Below are positions 17,413 to 27,347 of a DNA stretch of 64,000 bases, piece by piece. The notes under the pieces are model-generated. The model saw nothing but the letters and a program-made list of their open reading frames with translations, ran no database searches and was not told the origin of the DNA. The position numbers and the translations under genes are program-made. Each line of letters begins with the position of its first letter. Position 1 is the first letter of the stretch. The DNA comes from CAWAWP01 sp963841205 (GTDB lineage: Bacteria; Chloroflexota; Ktedonobacteria; Ktedonobacterales; JADMIN01), in assembly GCA_963841205.1 (NCBI GenBank), contig CAWJCH010000027.1, forward strand, positions 4,147 to 68,146, read 5' to 3'.

Positions 17413-18066
17413 GGTCATGCGGTCGACGCTTTAGCTGCTGCAACGATGATGCGCCTTGTGCTCACTGCAGCGGTTCTCTTCAACTCCGCAGTAATCGTGA
17501 CGAATGACATCCCAATGAGGCGCGCTGGTGCGCGAGCGGCGGCGCCAGCGCGGGCTGCCGCTGTCCGTCGCCGAGAAGGTCTCCCGTTCCCGCGTCCCGG
17601 TTCGTGGCGAGCATGCCTCGCCCACAAGTGCATCCATGGCCGATGCCGGCGACGACGATGGCCCATGGCAACTACGCACGGCTCAGACAGAAGCTCGTGC
17701 CACGGAGGGTTGGGTGCGACTGGCAGAAGTAGCGTGGTCGGGGAATGTACTGTCGTATTGGAGGAGATTGGCGGTCCGCCATGGGGAGCTGGCTACATCC
17801 GCGACCAAACGGTTGCAACGTGCTTGCGGTCACCCCGGTGAATCTCAATGAATGCATCCGCGCAATGCTTCGGCGAGGCCCTGCAACCACCCAGTCGGCT
17901 TGATCCAAGAGGTGTCACGAGGCGCGCTCGGAGGAGAGTGCGTCTCGCGGTCACCGACTGGAGGCTCGGTCGCCGACCGGAGGCTGGGCCCCCAACGCCT
18001 CCGCGTGCCTCGCCCATCCCAGCCCGGCTACTCGCAGGCTACTCGCAGGCTAGGGCCGCTCGAAGG
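17413..18066. other. 650-base intergenic region
   Basis: Open frames occur on several strands but none shows a family, a ribosome binding site or consistent composition. TACTCGCAGGC is tandemly repeated at 18029-18051, just before the dehydrogenase stop codon. Confidence 0.4.
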
Positions 18067-19119
18067 CTACTCGAACGCGATCAGGGGCTTCAGGACGCCG
18101 TCGAGCTTCCGGTCCATGACCTCGAATGCCCGCGGCATCTGCTCGAACGGGAAGGTGTGCGTGGTCATGCGCGTCGGATCGACCCGCCGCATCGCCAGCA
18201 GCCGCAGCAGCCGCTCCATGCGCAGCCGACCCCCCGGACAGAGCCCGGTCGTGATGGTCTTCTCCGCCATGCCTACCCCCCACTCGATGCGCGGGAGATG
18301 GACAAATTCGCCCTCGCCGTGGTAGCCGATGTTCGAGATGGTGCCGCCCGCCTTTGTCACCCTGACGCAGTTCTGGAAGGTGCCGTCGGCCCCCAGGGCC
18401 TCGATCGCCGTGTCCACGCCCAGCCCATCGGTCAGCTCGAGGACGCGCTGGACCGGATCCTCCTGGGTGAAATCGACGACGTGGTCGGCGCCGTAGAACC
18501 GGGCCAATTCCTGGCGCCCGGGCACCGACTCCACGCCGATGATCAGGCCGGCGCCGCGCAGCCTGGCGCCCGCGGTCGCCATCAGCCCTACCGGGCCTTC
18601 GGCGAAGACGGCTACGGTGCCGCCGATGGGGATGCGGCCGTTTTCGGCGCCCATGAAGCCGGTCGAGAGCATGTCACAACAGTAAACCGCCGCCTCGTCG
18701 GTCACGTTCTCCGGGATCTTGGCCATATTGGCGTCGGCCTCGTTGACGTGGAAATACTCGGCGAAGACCCCATCTTTGGTGTTGGAGAACTTCCAGCCGC
18801 CCAAGGGGCCACCAGATTGGGAGGAGTGGCCGGCTTGCGAGGCCGGGTCGCCCCAGTCCGGGGTGATCGCCCCCACGACCACGCGATCCCCCGGCCGGAA
18901 TAACTTGACGTTGCTGCCGACGCGGTGGACGATGCCGACCGCTTCATGCCCGAGGGTGAGTTGCTCCCGCGGGCCGATGGCCCCCCGCACGGTGTGCGAA
19001 TCAGAGGTGCAGATCAGGGCCCTGGTGGTCTTGATCACGGCGTCGTCGGGTCCGGGTGCGGGGACCGGCTTGTCCGCGAACCCGACACGACCGATGGACT
19101 GCATGACGAACGCTTTCAT
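18067..19119 (-). CDS. adh: NADP-type secondary alcohol dehydrogenase (zinc)
   Basis: 350 residues from the ATG at 19119. Oxidises secondary alcohols or reduces ketones. It tracks the Clostridium beijerinckii/Thermoanaerobacter isopropanol dehydrogenase along its length: CTSDSHTV with zinc ligand Cys37, LGHEAVGIVHRVGS with His58/Glu59, ITPDWGDPASQAG, GGWKFSNTKDGVFAEYFHVN, then CCDMLSTGF with the third ligand Asp. The cofactor fold is at FAEGPVGLMATAGARLRGAG, followed by GVESVPGRQELARFYGA, and the typical end region reads GLCPGGRLRMERLL. Family members prefer NADP; the residue after the second beta strand here (VESVPGR) leaves this open. The frame extends upstream to 19569 but the homologous protein starts here. 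Confidence 0.9.
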   Translation of the reverse strand: MKAFVMQSIGRVGFADKPVPAPGPDDAVIKTTRALICTSDSHTVRGAIGPREQLTLGHEAVGIVHRVGSNVKLFRPGDRVVVGAITPDWGDPASQAGHSSQSGGPLGGWKFSNTKDGVFAEYFHVNEADANMAKIPENVTDEAAVYCCDMLSTGFMGAENGRIPIGGTVAVFAEGPVGLMATAGARLRGAGLIIGVESVPGRQELARFYGADHVVDFTQEDPVQRVLELTDGLGVDTAIEALGADGTFQNCVRVTKAGGTISNIGYHGEGEFVHLPRIEWGVGMAEKTITTGLCPGGRLRMERLLRLLAMRRVDPTRMTTHTFPFEQMPRAFEVMDRKLDGVLKPLIAFE

Positions 19120-19364
19120 CGTGGCGTACCTGCTTTTCTGGTGGCGTATCCGAATGCCCAGACAACTCAACTGCTTGGTGAAAAAGAAGCGAACCCATCG
19201 GCCGCGTGCAGGACCGGTGAAGAGGGTCTCGCGTAGGGCCGGTGATCCGCCCGCATCAACCTTGCCATTGCGGAGCGCCGGTGCGCGTCGCGGCGTACCC
19301 ACGTGTGCCTCCCGCAACACGCAGCATGACCCGTACGCGCACAGCGGCGCGCCCCAGGTCGGGC

Positions 19365-20141
19365 TCAGCCCAGGGTAAGGGTCACCTTCGCGGTAGTCGT
19401 GGGCGTGCTGGAGCCGACTTCGGCGAAAATGAGGTCGCCCTCTCCAGCGGCCTGTCCTGCAGCAACCTGGCAGGTGAACACCTGATACTCCACGTGCCCC
19501 GCGGGGCCACCGGGATCCGCCCGACCATCCGCCGTGCAGGTCAACCCCGCGACGCTGCCGACGCTCCATGCAAAGTTCGTGCCGGCGTTGACTCCCAGGG
19601 CGACGCTCGCTGCTCCGTTGAGCTGCGCACTCGTCGTAATCGCGTACGTGAGATCTGGCGCCGAGCCTTGCGATCCGGTGAGCGCGTCCACTTCAAGCTC
19701 AGCGATTTCCTGGGGCACACTCGATCCGACTTCGGCGAAGAGGAGGCTGCCATGCCCAGTGGTCTGGCCGGCGGCAAGCTGACAGGCGAACACTTGATAG
19801 GCCGTATGCCCGGCCGCGCCGCTCGGATCGGCCGTGCCTCCTGCAGCGCAGGTCAGTCCCGAGAAATTAGCACTCACGGGGCTCCACTGGAAGTTCGTGC
19901 CCGCAGTGACGGGGAGCGCGACGTTCGGCAAGAGATTCAACGTCTTGCTCGTGGTCACGATCTTGTAAATGAGGGTCGGTATCCCTGGCGTGGCGGTGGC
20001 GGTTGCCGTGCTGATCGGCGACGTGGTTGGTGCAGGCGTACTGGCCGTTGATGATATACCGCACCCAGCCAAAAGCAATAGCAGCCCCGACACCATGAGG
20101 ATCCTGCACCTCACAGACACCATTGAAGTGTGCAGTCGCAT
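19365..20141 (-). CDS. lipoprotein with two related domains
   Basis: About 258 residues starting MRLHTSMVSVRCRILMVSGL. The lipobox is LLAGC with Cys27, so the protein is lipid-anchored outside the membrane. After a Thr/Pro-rich linker come two homologous units of about 90 residues, each ending with YQVF(A/T)CQ(L/V)AAGQ, a short Gly-rich turn, and L(L/I)FAEVGSS. Each unit also carries LTC(A/T)A(G/D)G. The paired Cys in each repeat could form disulfides. Family unknown. The start was chosen because AGGATGGA precedes it; an ATG at 20153 is an alternative. The gene reads in the same direction as the GerMN lipoprotein. Confidence 0.72.
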   Translation of the reverse strand: MRLHTSMVSVRCRILMVSGLLLLLAGCGISSTASTPAPTTSPISTATATATPGIPTLIYKIVTTSKTLNLLPNVALPVTAGTNFQWSPVSANFSGLTCAAGGTADPSGAAGHTAYQVFACQLAAGQTTGHGSLLFAEVGSSVPQEIAELEVDALTGSQGSAPDLTYAITTSAQLNGAASVALGVNAGTNFAWSVGSVAGLTCTADGRADPGGPAGHVEYQVFTCQVAAGQAAGEGDLIFAEVGSSTPTTTAKVTLTLG

Positions 20142-20329
20142 GTGAAATTCCATCCTATCTACCTGGCGCTCAAGCCACTCCCGTACAGAGCGATCGCTGC
20201 ATGTGGAAGTTGTGAACCGGGGCCGAAGAATCGGCCCGCGCCGATCGCGACTCGCCGCTGTGCTCCCCGGTGTACGCCCCCCACGTGGTGGTGAGCAAAT
20301 GGGCAAAGCCCACACGACAACGACGCGTG

Positions 20330-21358
20330 CTAGGCGCAGCCGACGAGGTCGTCGAAGCACGCGCCATCCTTGGTGGTGATCGCCACCTTCTGGATGGTAG
20401 GGAACTGGGTGAGCGTCTTGGTAATCTCGGTGCGCACGATGAGCGCGCCGGTGTCGCCGAAGCCGGGGAGATCGCGGCAGAACCGGAGCGTGGCCGTGCC
20501 GGTCTCCGCCTGTGCCCGGTTCCAGTCAAGCCGGAGAGTGAAGTCGGCGCCGCCACAATTCGACGCGCCCAACAGCGCCCCCGTGAGCGGTGTGGAGAGG
20601 CCCTGCGCCTGCTCCGCCGCGGTCGGCCCAGCGATGAGTTGCTCGATGGCGTAGGTTGCCACGCCGAGGTCGGGCGAGGTGCGGTCGACGGCGTAGACCC
20701 TGGCGGGGGCCGTCCCCGCGTCCGCTTGTTTCGAGAAGTAGACGACGACCAGATAGCCCGTCTGCGCCGTCAGGCAGCGGTTCTGCCCGCTGAGATCGCC
20801 GAAGCAGTCGCCGGCCTTGGTGAGGATCACGGCAACCCTGATGTTGGCGAACTGGGTGAGCGTGGCCTGCAGCTCCGAGCCGATGCGCGCGTCGTCGCCG
20901 ATGCCGCCGAGCGAGAGCGTCCGGCAGAATTGGAGGGTCGCCGTGCCCGTCTCTGATGTGGTCCCACGCTTATCGAGCGCCAGCGTGAAGTCGGCGCCGC
21001 CACAATTCGACGCGTCGGCTGCGGCGACGAACCTGGTGAGGTCGGTGAAGTAGCCGGACGACGACTCCGCGCCGGTCGGGCCAATGATGAGCTGCTTCAC
21101 TGCGACGGTGGCCTGATCCAGCGTGGTCGAGGCCACCGTCGTTCGGGTCACGGCGAAGACCGCGGTGAGATTGGCGTCAGTCTCTGGATGCTTCGAGAAG
21201 AAGACCTGCACCGTCACGCTGGTTGGCGAACCAGTGGCACCAGGTCCAGTGGTGTTGCTCCCGCCACAGGCCGCGACGAGCAGCACGAGCAGCGTCAACA
21301 GCGCGCCGACGAGGAGGGAGCGAGGCCGACGCTCGCGGGGAAATGAGGCGGGTACCAT
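20330..21358 (-). CDS. GerMN-domain lipoprotein
   Basis: 342 residues with a lipoprotein signal: basic MVPASFPRERRPRSLL, a hydrophobic stretch, and lipobox VAAC (Cys31). Two tandem GerMN-like domains follow, each with a 'VYFSK' or 'VFFSKHPE' first strand, RTT/RTSPDLGVATYAIEQLI, GP(T)xAE, SNCGGADFTLxLD, ETGTATLxFCR and a final strand pair. GerM/GerMN domains occur in germination proteins and in lipoproteins of many non-sporulating bacteria, probably binding peptidoglycan or partner proteins. No sporulation genes are nearby. Confidence 0.85.
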   Translation of the reverse strand: MVPASFPRERRPRSLLVGALLTLLVLLVAACGGSNTTGPGATGSPTSVTVQVFFSKHPETDANLTAVFAVTRTTVASTTLDQATVAVKQLIIGPTGAESSSGYFTDLTRFVAAADASNCGGADFTLALDKRGTTSETGTATLQFCRTLSLGGIGDDARIGSELQATLTQFANIRVAVILTKAGDCFGDLSGQNRCLTAQTGYLVVVYFSKQADAGTAPARVYAVDRTSPDLGVATYAIEQLIAGPTAAEQAQGLSTPLTGALLGASNCGGADFTLRLDWNRAQAETGTATLRFCRDLPGFGDTGALIVRTEITKTLTQFPTIQKVAITTKDGACFDDLVGCA

Positions 21359-21534
21359 GGGTGGGTGCTCCTTGCTGGTGGAGCGGTGGCTCGGTCAAGA
21401 GCATTCAGGCGTCCTCGCCACCGCGCACCAGGAAGGAGGTCTGAGTCATCGTGGCCTCGCGCACGTTAACGGCCCCGCAAATGGAGCGTTGGCGCAGGAG
21501 CAATGGCGCGCTGAAGATCACGATAGCGCCCAGG
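21359..21534. other. intergenic between lipoprotein start and duplicated block
   Basis: Short stretch presumably with the promoter of the GerMN gene. AGGAAGGAGG at 21430 sits before no good frame. Confidence 0.35.
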
Positions 21535-22545
21535 TACCACAGCAGCCTCACAGAGGTGAACCTCGCGCTCTCGCATTACTCACTGCGAGGTGGCGCGATG
21601 CCATACGCACGGATTCTGTATACGAGCGCCTGGGCAGCGGAAATCTAAGAGTTCGCTCTCGCTACCCTGCTTTCCCCGATTTCTGGAGGTCCGTGACACC
21701 TAAGGACTGAATCGTCGGCGACCTCGTGACGGCGGTGCGCGGCGCACCTGGCTAGCGTGACGTTGCTGTGAGGCGCCCATACGTGGCACTGAGAAGCATG
21801 TGACATGAGACCTTTATTGTGGTGACGGGCAACCAGCCCTGGAAGGACCAAACACCTGTGCAAGGTTGCGAATGATCGTAGTGATACGGCGAAGTCAGGA
21901 TCATGGCACACGTACTCATCGCGCAGAGAAAGCCGGCTTGCGCAATATGCTGGCACATGCGCTCCAGGCCGAGGGACATGTTGTCACCGAGGTTTCGGAT
22001 GGCGTGTTGGCCATGGCCGCATTGTGGGTCGCGCGTCGCCCCGCAGTAGCGGTGTTCGATGAGCATTTGACTCCCCTCGACGCAATGGACATTCTTGAGT
22101 TGACAGCCGATGGGGAGGTGCCGCTCGCCCGCCACCGCTCGTCCGCCACCGCTACATCGTACTCACAGACATATCGTCTCATCCGATACGCCCAGTGCTG
22201 CGAGACGCTCTTCGCAAGCGGCATGCACCCTTGCTTTCCCTACCACGAGAAGTAAAGGACATGTGCAAGGCAGTGCTGGACGCTGCCGACTACCTGCCGA
22301 CTCCGCTCATGGACGCAGCCGAGCCGATGCCGTGGCCCGCGCGCATGGAACAGCTCGCCCACCCTGTGGTGTGAGCACTCGCGCGTAAATATACTGGACA
22401 TGTGTGATTTGCCCCTGGCTCTCCCGTGCGCAGCGTCGACTGCGGGTCGCTAGGGGTCTCAATTTGCCTCCGGCTTCCTTCGTCGAGTCGTCTGAACGTA
22501 CCGAGGTGGACGGCGTATCTGAACCCGCACGATCATCACACGCTT
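21535..22545 (+). repeat. duplicated 1-kb block, copy B (decayed)
   Basis: Diverged copy of 13550-14560 in the same orientation, with many substitutions and small indels. It contains the broken second copy of the atypical receiver gene. Confidence 0.75.
21903..22375 (+). pseudogene. atypical receiver, decayed second copy
   Basis: Starts with the same MAHVLIAQR as the gene at 13.9 kb, then loses frame after about ten codons. Most of the middle (MLAHALQAEGHVVTEVSDGV, then FDEHLTPLDAMDILEL) is readable only in a second frame. The region after RHR carries a short tandem insertion (CGTCCGCCACCGCT-like) and further shifts, and the end (MDAAEPMPWPARMEQLAHPV) returns in yet another frame. No functional product expected. 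Confidence 0.8.
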
Positions 22546-22813
22546 CCTGGCACAGATATTCGGCCGTTCATGCGCCAGCAAAGTTGAGAGCGCGCTCTGA
22601 CGCGGTAGCGCCAGACGGTGATGTCGCCGTGAGAACAGGCAGGTAGGCTCAGTCCTGCTGGGCTGCTGTCGACACCAGCCCAGGATGCACGGCGCAGGCG
22701 GTGTGGGTGGGGTTAGCTCGCAGTCAGCGGACAATGAACGCCCCAACTCGGAAGGGTGTGACGACGACGAGCCAGACGCCGCTCCGCGCACACGAACGAA
22801 AGGAAGCACGCAG
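22546..22813. other. intergenic before the propeller lipoprotein
   Basis: No gene. AAAGGAAG at 22798-22805 is the ribosome binding site of the next gene. Confidence 0.35.
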
Positions 22814-24148
22814 ATGTCGTGGCGAATAGCTACCATCGCTCCTCACACGGCGGTCCACTCCGGGTATCGGCGAGTCGGCGTCGCGTTGCTTATCGGACTG
22901 GCGCTCACCGTTGCAGCTTGTGGAAGCGCGACGGGTGGTGCAGGCGGGCCGACATCGACGTCCAAGCCAACCGCTACCGTAACCCCGACGCCGGTGCCCT
23001 GCGCCGGCTGGCGCATCGTCTCCAGCCCGAACGGCACCACGTCCTCGATGAGCGTTTTGTCCGCGGTCAGCGCGCGCTCTCCCACCTCGGCCTGGGCGGT
23101 CGGGGTCACGTACTCCGTCGGCGACACGATCGGTCCGATCAACAGCCTGATCGAGCAGTGGGATGGGTCCGCCTGGCACCTCGTGGCCGGTGCTAGCACC
23201 GGCCAGAGCGCCCTCAACGGCGTGGCAGCGATCTCGCCGACTGATATCTGGGCGGTCGGCGGTCGGCTGTACTACAGCGGAGTGGGAGCGGGAGCCCTCA
23301 CCATGCACTGGGATGGGACGGCGTGGCGCGTCGTGCCCAGCGTGCAGTCCGCTGACGCCAAGTCCGTCAACCTCTATGGGGTGGCGGCCATCGCGTCCAA
23401 TGAGGTATGGGCCGTCGGCAGCCAACAGGTCGATCCGGATGGTCAGCGCCCGGCCCAGCTGCTGGTCGAGCGCTGGGATGGTGCGAGTTGGCAGATTGTC
23501 AGCAGTCCGCCGCTGCCGCCGAGCGCGGCCCCGAACAATGGCGGCTCTCTCAGTGCCGTGACCCACATCCCCGGCACAAATCAGCTCTGGGCCGTCGGGG
23601 AATGGCACGCATGGACGAACCTCGGCCGGGGACAGCCCCTCATCGAGCGCTGGGACGGCACCGCCTGGCAGCTCGTGCCCAGCCCCAGCTTGCCGAGCGG
23701 CGCTCTGGGCGGGGGCTGGAGCGGCGTCGTGGCGCTCTCGGCGACCAACGCCTGGGCGGTGGGCAGCTTCGCGGTGAAGAATCCCATGGACAGCCACCCG
23801 CTGATCGCCCACTGGGACGGCACCAGCTGGCAGCTCGTCGTCGCCAGCCCCGACGCCTACGGCGAGCTGGACAGTGTGGCAGCCGCGGGAGCCAATGACG
23901 TGCGGGCGGCGGGGTCGCTCCTCACGGGCAGCGGCGCGAGCAGCGGCAACGGTCAGGCGGTGCCCCTCATCGAGCAGTGGAACGGCAGCGCCTGGCAGAT
24001 CGCGACCACCCCGGCGCTGCCGAGTGGGGTCCTGAGCGGGCCGGGGCCGCTGAGCATCGCGACCGATGGCACCGGCAACTACTGGGCGGTGGGCTCTTCT
24101 CTCAACGCGGCCAGTGTGTACCAGACGCTCACCCTGCACTGCCCGTAG
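22814..24148 (+). CDS. kelch-like beta-propeller lipoprotein
   Basis: 444 residues from the ATG at 22814. Signal peptide with lipobox VAAC (Cys36), then a Thr/Pro linker. The rest is six to seven repeats of about 55 residues with the core '(D/N)xWAVG ... (L/I)(I/V)E(Q/R)WDG(T/S)xWQ(L/I)V(P/S)SP': for example TSAWAVGVTY, TDIWAVGGRLY, NEVWAVGSQQ, NQLWAVGEWH, TNAWAVGSFA, GNYWAVGSS. This is the kelch/galactose-oxidase-type propeller layout common in surface proteins of these bacteria. It is presumably a binding protein on the outer face; no enzyme motif is visible. Confidence 0.8.
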   Translation: MSWRIATIAPHTAVHSGYRRVGVALLIGLALTVAACGSATGGAGGPTSTSKPTATVTPTPVPCAGWRIVSSPNGTTSSMSVLSAVSARSPTSAWAVGVTYSVGDTIGPINSLIEQWDGSAWHLVAGASTGQSALNGVAAISPTDIWAVGGRLYYSGVGAGALTMHWDGTAWRVVPSVQSADAKSVNLYGVAAIASNEVWAVGSQQVDPDGQRPAQLLVERWDGASWQIVSSPPLPPSAAPNNGGSLSAVTHIPGTNQLWAVGEWHAWTNLGRGQPLIERWDGTAWQLVPSPSLPSGALGGGWSGVVALSATNAWAVGSFAVKNPMDSHPLIAHWDGTSWQLVVASPDAYGELDSVAAAGANDVRAAGSLLTGSGASSGNGQAVPLIEQWNGSAWQIATTPALPSGVLSGPGPLSIATDGTGNYWAVGSSLNAASVYQTLTLHCP

Positions 24149-24607
24149 CCGCACGTGGTCGGTCCCGCATGCCTGCCGGGGACGCAGCCAGGCGCGACTC
24201 CGCGGCAGCAAGCAGCCAAGGCGATCCGCTCACGCAGGATAATCAACCCTATGTGCACGTTTCTGTGCTTGGCCATGGTTTCCGACCCTGCGCGCTGCCC
24301 CGAATGGCCGAGACGCTGCGCAATGACTGAATGCAAGGGCAGTGTTCAGAATAACCCGCACGCGGGGTGAATCTGGCAGTGACATGGACGAGCGGATGGG
24401 CGATAGACCCCCGATGCTGGGGTGGTAGTATCGCAACCACTCCAGCTCGTGTGCAGACGCAGCGTAGATGCCAGCAGTAGGCCAACAGAGACAGTACGCC
24501 TTCAGGCAGGGCAATCCCGTCACAAATGGTTACAGGAGATCGAACTTCGCGATGCTGTGGTGCCCGTAGCGGGCAATTGCACGGTCTACGAGGGAGGGAA
24601 GACGGCC
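24149..24607. other. 460-base intergenic region
   Basis: No gene seen. GGGAGGGA at 24593-24600 is the ribosome binding site that fixes the start of the next gene. Confidence 0.4.
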
Positions 24608-25492
24608 ATGTCAGGGCGCATTTGGAACGCAGCGGCACGCGCAGCGCTCCTCATTCCGGCACTGCTCATCATGACTGCATGCAGTACGTCGAACACGACA
24701 CAGGCACAGCCGACGGCTAGTGGACCGCCGACCGCCAGTGTACAGGCAACGTGCGCGTCCGTTCTTCCAGGCGCGGCGGCGATTGACTTACAGCAACAGG
24801 GCTTTCTCTATCCAATCGTCTTCCCACCGAGCACGGTCGGCACGGCACCGCAACAGGTATCGAGCGGCCCCAGTCTCTTCGCGGTCTATAGCTTTCCCGT
24901 GTGCACGCCGAACACGACGACAGCTGGGGTGGCGTCGTTCTTCTCGTCCCATCTGGGCGCGCTGGAGCACGGCTGGCTCGACGCGCAGACGTTTCCGGCA
25001 GACGGCGGGCTGATGCAGAGCTGCACGGGGACGCAATGCTGGTTCGACCCCAAGGGTGGCCCGCTCTACTACCTCATCTTCGATCAGTATGCCGACAAAG
25101 GTGACGGTGTGATCACGTACCGGGCGCGCTGGGCCGTCTCGCCGGACTTCCCCGCATGCGGCCCGAACTTCAGCATATCGGCCGCCGTACGGGACATCTA
25201 CTTCCTGCCGAGCTACACGCCACAACTGCCGCTGCCGCCGCTCTCCTCGACGGTGCCCGACGACGCTTCAGGTGGTCTGCACGGGTACGACATCTGCAGC
25301 CCTGGGACAGCGCAGTCGGTGAGTGCGTTCATGGCCAAGGAGCTACCTGCGACTAGGTGGTCGAAGGTCATCGCCGATTCCGCATGCTTCTACACAGCGC
25401 AGTGCTGGAGGAACGGCAACGCCGTGATCTCGTGGGACGCGGGGAGCGATCCGTTGGACTGGCACATCGCATGGCGTGCCGTGCAGCCCTGA
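24608..25492 (+). CDS. lipoprotein, paralogue of the one at 36.3 kb
   Basis: 294 residues starting MSGRIWNAAARAALLIPALL, lipobox MTAC (Cys25), then a Thr/Ser/Pro linker. The C-terminal half contains LPPLSSTVPDDASGG, then YDICSPGTAQSVSAFMAKEL, a CW pair (YTAQCWRNGNAVISW) and WHIAWRAV. The same ordered pattern (PDDASG / CSxGTxxSVxxFM / CWxNG / NWAIAY) is found in the shorter lipoprotein next to the tRNA. The N-terminal half has its own Cys pair. Family not recognised; function unknown. Confidence 0.72.
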   Translation: MSGRIWNAAARAALLIPALLIMTACSTSNTTQAQPTASGPPTASVQATCASVLPGAAAIDLQQQGFLYPIVFPPSTVGTAPQQVSSGPSLFAVYSFPVCTPNTTTAGVASFFSSHLGALEHGWLDAQTFPADGGLMQSCTGTQCWFDPKGGPLYYLIFDQYADKGDGVITYRARWAVSPDFPACGPNFSISAAVRDIYFLPSYTPQLPLPPLSSTVPDDASGGLHGYDICSPGTAQSVSAFMAKELPATRWSKVIADSACFYTAQCWRNGNAVISWDAGSDPLDWHIAWRAVQP

Positions 25493-26012
25493 TCTGGCCG
25501 AGGCTTCGCGCCCAAGGCACGTCAAGAGCGTGAAGACTGGCGGGGCCTGCGCCGCAGCTCACCTCGTCGTCGGAGGACGTTGACGAACTCTGGGAGGCGC
25601 GACGCCGCGACGCGATGACGTTCCCGGAGCCCGCGCGCTCGGCGCTCCTGGCGGTCTATGACGACGCACGGTACGGGCGAGGAGCCAACCGGCGCGGGCA
25701 GCGCATCTCGGAGGAGCACGACCAGCGGATCGTAGAGAGCGTCCAGGCGGAGCCCGTACCCAGTGTCGGGGCACCGACGGAACGGACGCCGGGATCTGGG
25801 CAGCGAAGCGACGGAAAGTAAAACTTCCCTATGTGAAGCTTTGCGCAGCATTTGTAGACGTTGACGTGCACGTAACGCACGAGTAGACTGCCTGCACGCA
25901 TGTTGCACAATCGACAGGACGCCGGGTGCGATAGTGCAAACAGGGATGCACGGGACCGTCTACGGCGCGCGGTTGCCGCCCCATCACCGAAGTAGGAAGG
26001 GAACAGGACGTA
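25493..26012. other. 520-base region with one doubtful small frame
   Basis: A plus-strand frame at 25615-25821 (68 codons, FPEPARSALLAVYDDARYGR) is protein-like and reads back in frame to about 25535 as SSSEDVDELWEARRRDAM, but has no start signal. It may be a remnant. AGGAAGGGAACAGGA before 26013 is the next gene's ribosome binding site. Confidence 0.4.
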
Positions 26013-26888
26013 ATGCTTCGCAGGTTTACCACGGCTGTCCCCGCGTCATCGACCTCGCGCCCGCTCTCGGACTCCCGCCGCGATCTCGCCCGATGGATCG
26101 GGCAGATAGACCACGATACCTCCGGCTTCGCGCTGCCACGTCTCGTGGAGGAGACCGAGTATAGCTGGCTGTATCAGGAGATGTGGCTGCGCGGGCTCCA
26201 CCTGCGCAGCCAGGCAGGGTACGCGCTGAACAAGCATTACGGGCGCAACGTCGCTCCGGACCCGTTGCGCCCGCTGCCGTTCTCCTTCGAGGCGGTGATC
26301 GCGGAGGCGGCGTCGCTCTCCGGGATGACCATGCTCGTCGGCACCGAGCAGAACGGGCTCGCGGCGGCGGCGGAGCACCTGCGGGAGCGCGACGGGCGCG
26401 AGGGGCCGATCTGGGCGTGGCTGGAGACGTATCCCGACCGCAGGCCGCCCGACCTGATCGTGCTCCCGGACTCCCCGTCGGTGCTCTACACCTTCAACGA
26501 CGGCACCATACAGCACTTGCCGGGATGGGTGGGGCAAGCGGCGTGCGTGCAGGGCAAGTACATCCGAGATCGCGAGCTCTATACTGGGCCCGCCGCTCCC
26601 GGCGAGCGCGTCCTCCCGCCCGACGCCACGCGGAGCCCATCGTACACGCCGATCCTGCACAACTTCGCGAAAGCCCTCTTGGGCTTGGGGCGCGACTGCC
26701 CCAGGAATGCGTGTTGCCAGTGTCGCGTCATCCTCGCGATCATCGACACGCCACCCGCGCGCCACAACCAGGCCACGGGCGTCCTCCCCGCTCTGCCAGA
26801 TCCCCGCGAAGACGGGCTCGCCACGCGCCTCTACGAGGGGCGCAGGCCCACGCCGCATACTCGCCCCAACCCGGACACCAGGAACTAG
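26013..26888 (+). CDS. unknown 291-residue protein, phage-like context
   Basis: Starts MLRRFTTAVPASSTSRPLSD after a fair ribosome binding site. The core is globular with recognisable secondary structure (YSWLYQEMWLRGLHLRSQAG, then FSFEAVIAEAASLSGMTMLV). It has a late Cys cluster CPRNACCQCR (about residues 229-238) that may hold zinc, and a Pro/Arg-rich tail. I recognise no family. It is followed four bases later by another Cys-containing frame, and composition is like the accessory islands of the window. Confidence 0.6.
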   Translation: MLRRFTTAVPASSTSRPLSDSRRDLARWIGQIDHDTSGFALPRLVEETEYSWLYQEMWLRGLHLRSQAGYALNKHYGRNVAPDPLRPLPFSFEAVIAEAASLSGMTMLVGTEQNGLAAAAEHLRERDGREGPIWAWLETYPDRRPPDLIVLPDSPSVLYTFNDGTIQHLPGWVGQAACVQGKYIRDRELYTGPAAPGERVLPPDATRSPSYTPILHNFAKALLGLGRDCPRNACCQCRVILAIIDTPPARHNQATGVLPALPDPREDGLATRLYEGRRPTPHTRPNPDTRN

Positions 26889-26892
26889 CCGG

Positions 26893-27198
26893 GTGACTGT
26901 TCAGCCAGAACCTGAGTGGAGCAAGACGACGAAGTACTGCAGCGCTTGCTACATGCCGCGCCGCGTCGCAACGGGCACCGATCCCCCACCTGTCGTCACG
27001 TGGTGCCTAGGGCGCTACGGGTTCAGCATCCCTCAGCACGCCTGTTGCCAGCGGCCACCTTCTTCCCAGCGCCGCCCCATGCACGTGGGTCCGGGGCGTG
27101 CCGCCATGCTCGTGCGTCTCTGCACCTGGAGCCTGCCGGTAAGCTATCTTTTCAGCAAGTCGATTGTTCACGTTTTGTCACGCCGAGTGAGATCTTAA
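26893..27198 (+). CDS. possible zinc-binding small protein
   Basis: A 101-codon frame from a GTG just after the previous stop codon: MTVQPEPEWSKTTKYCSACY, later VVTWCLGRYGFSIPQHACCQ. Cys pairs CSAC and ACC could form a zinc ribbon. Its second half (after about residue 55) is less protein-like, so the real end may be earlier or the gene may be decayed. No ribosome binding site beyond coupling to the upstream gene. Confidence 0.4.
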   Translation: MTVQPEPEWSKTTKYCSACYMPRRVATGTDPPPVVTWCLGRYGFSIPQHACCQRPPSSQRRPMHVGPGRAAMLVRLCTWSLPVSYLFSKSIVHVLSRRVRS

Positions 27199-27347
27199 TA
27201 AGTCCGTGGTGCTAAGGTCCATTCGTGTAGGCCCTTCCGGTGCCCACACGGCGACCGCGCACTCGATCCGGTATCCGCCTGAAGGGTCACTTCACAAGGA
27301 AGGAGCGCGATGGGTCGGGCTCCAGGGATGCAGGCGAGGAGGTAGAG

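Noticed and set aside
17446..18903. Several open frames between the pseudo-receiver and the dehydrogenase, including a long plus-strand frame over the dehydrogenase
   Set aside because: No ribosome binding site or family, and the part beyond 18067 is antisense to a clear dehydrogenase.
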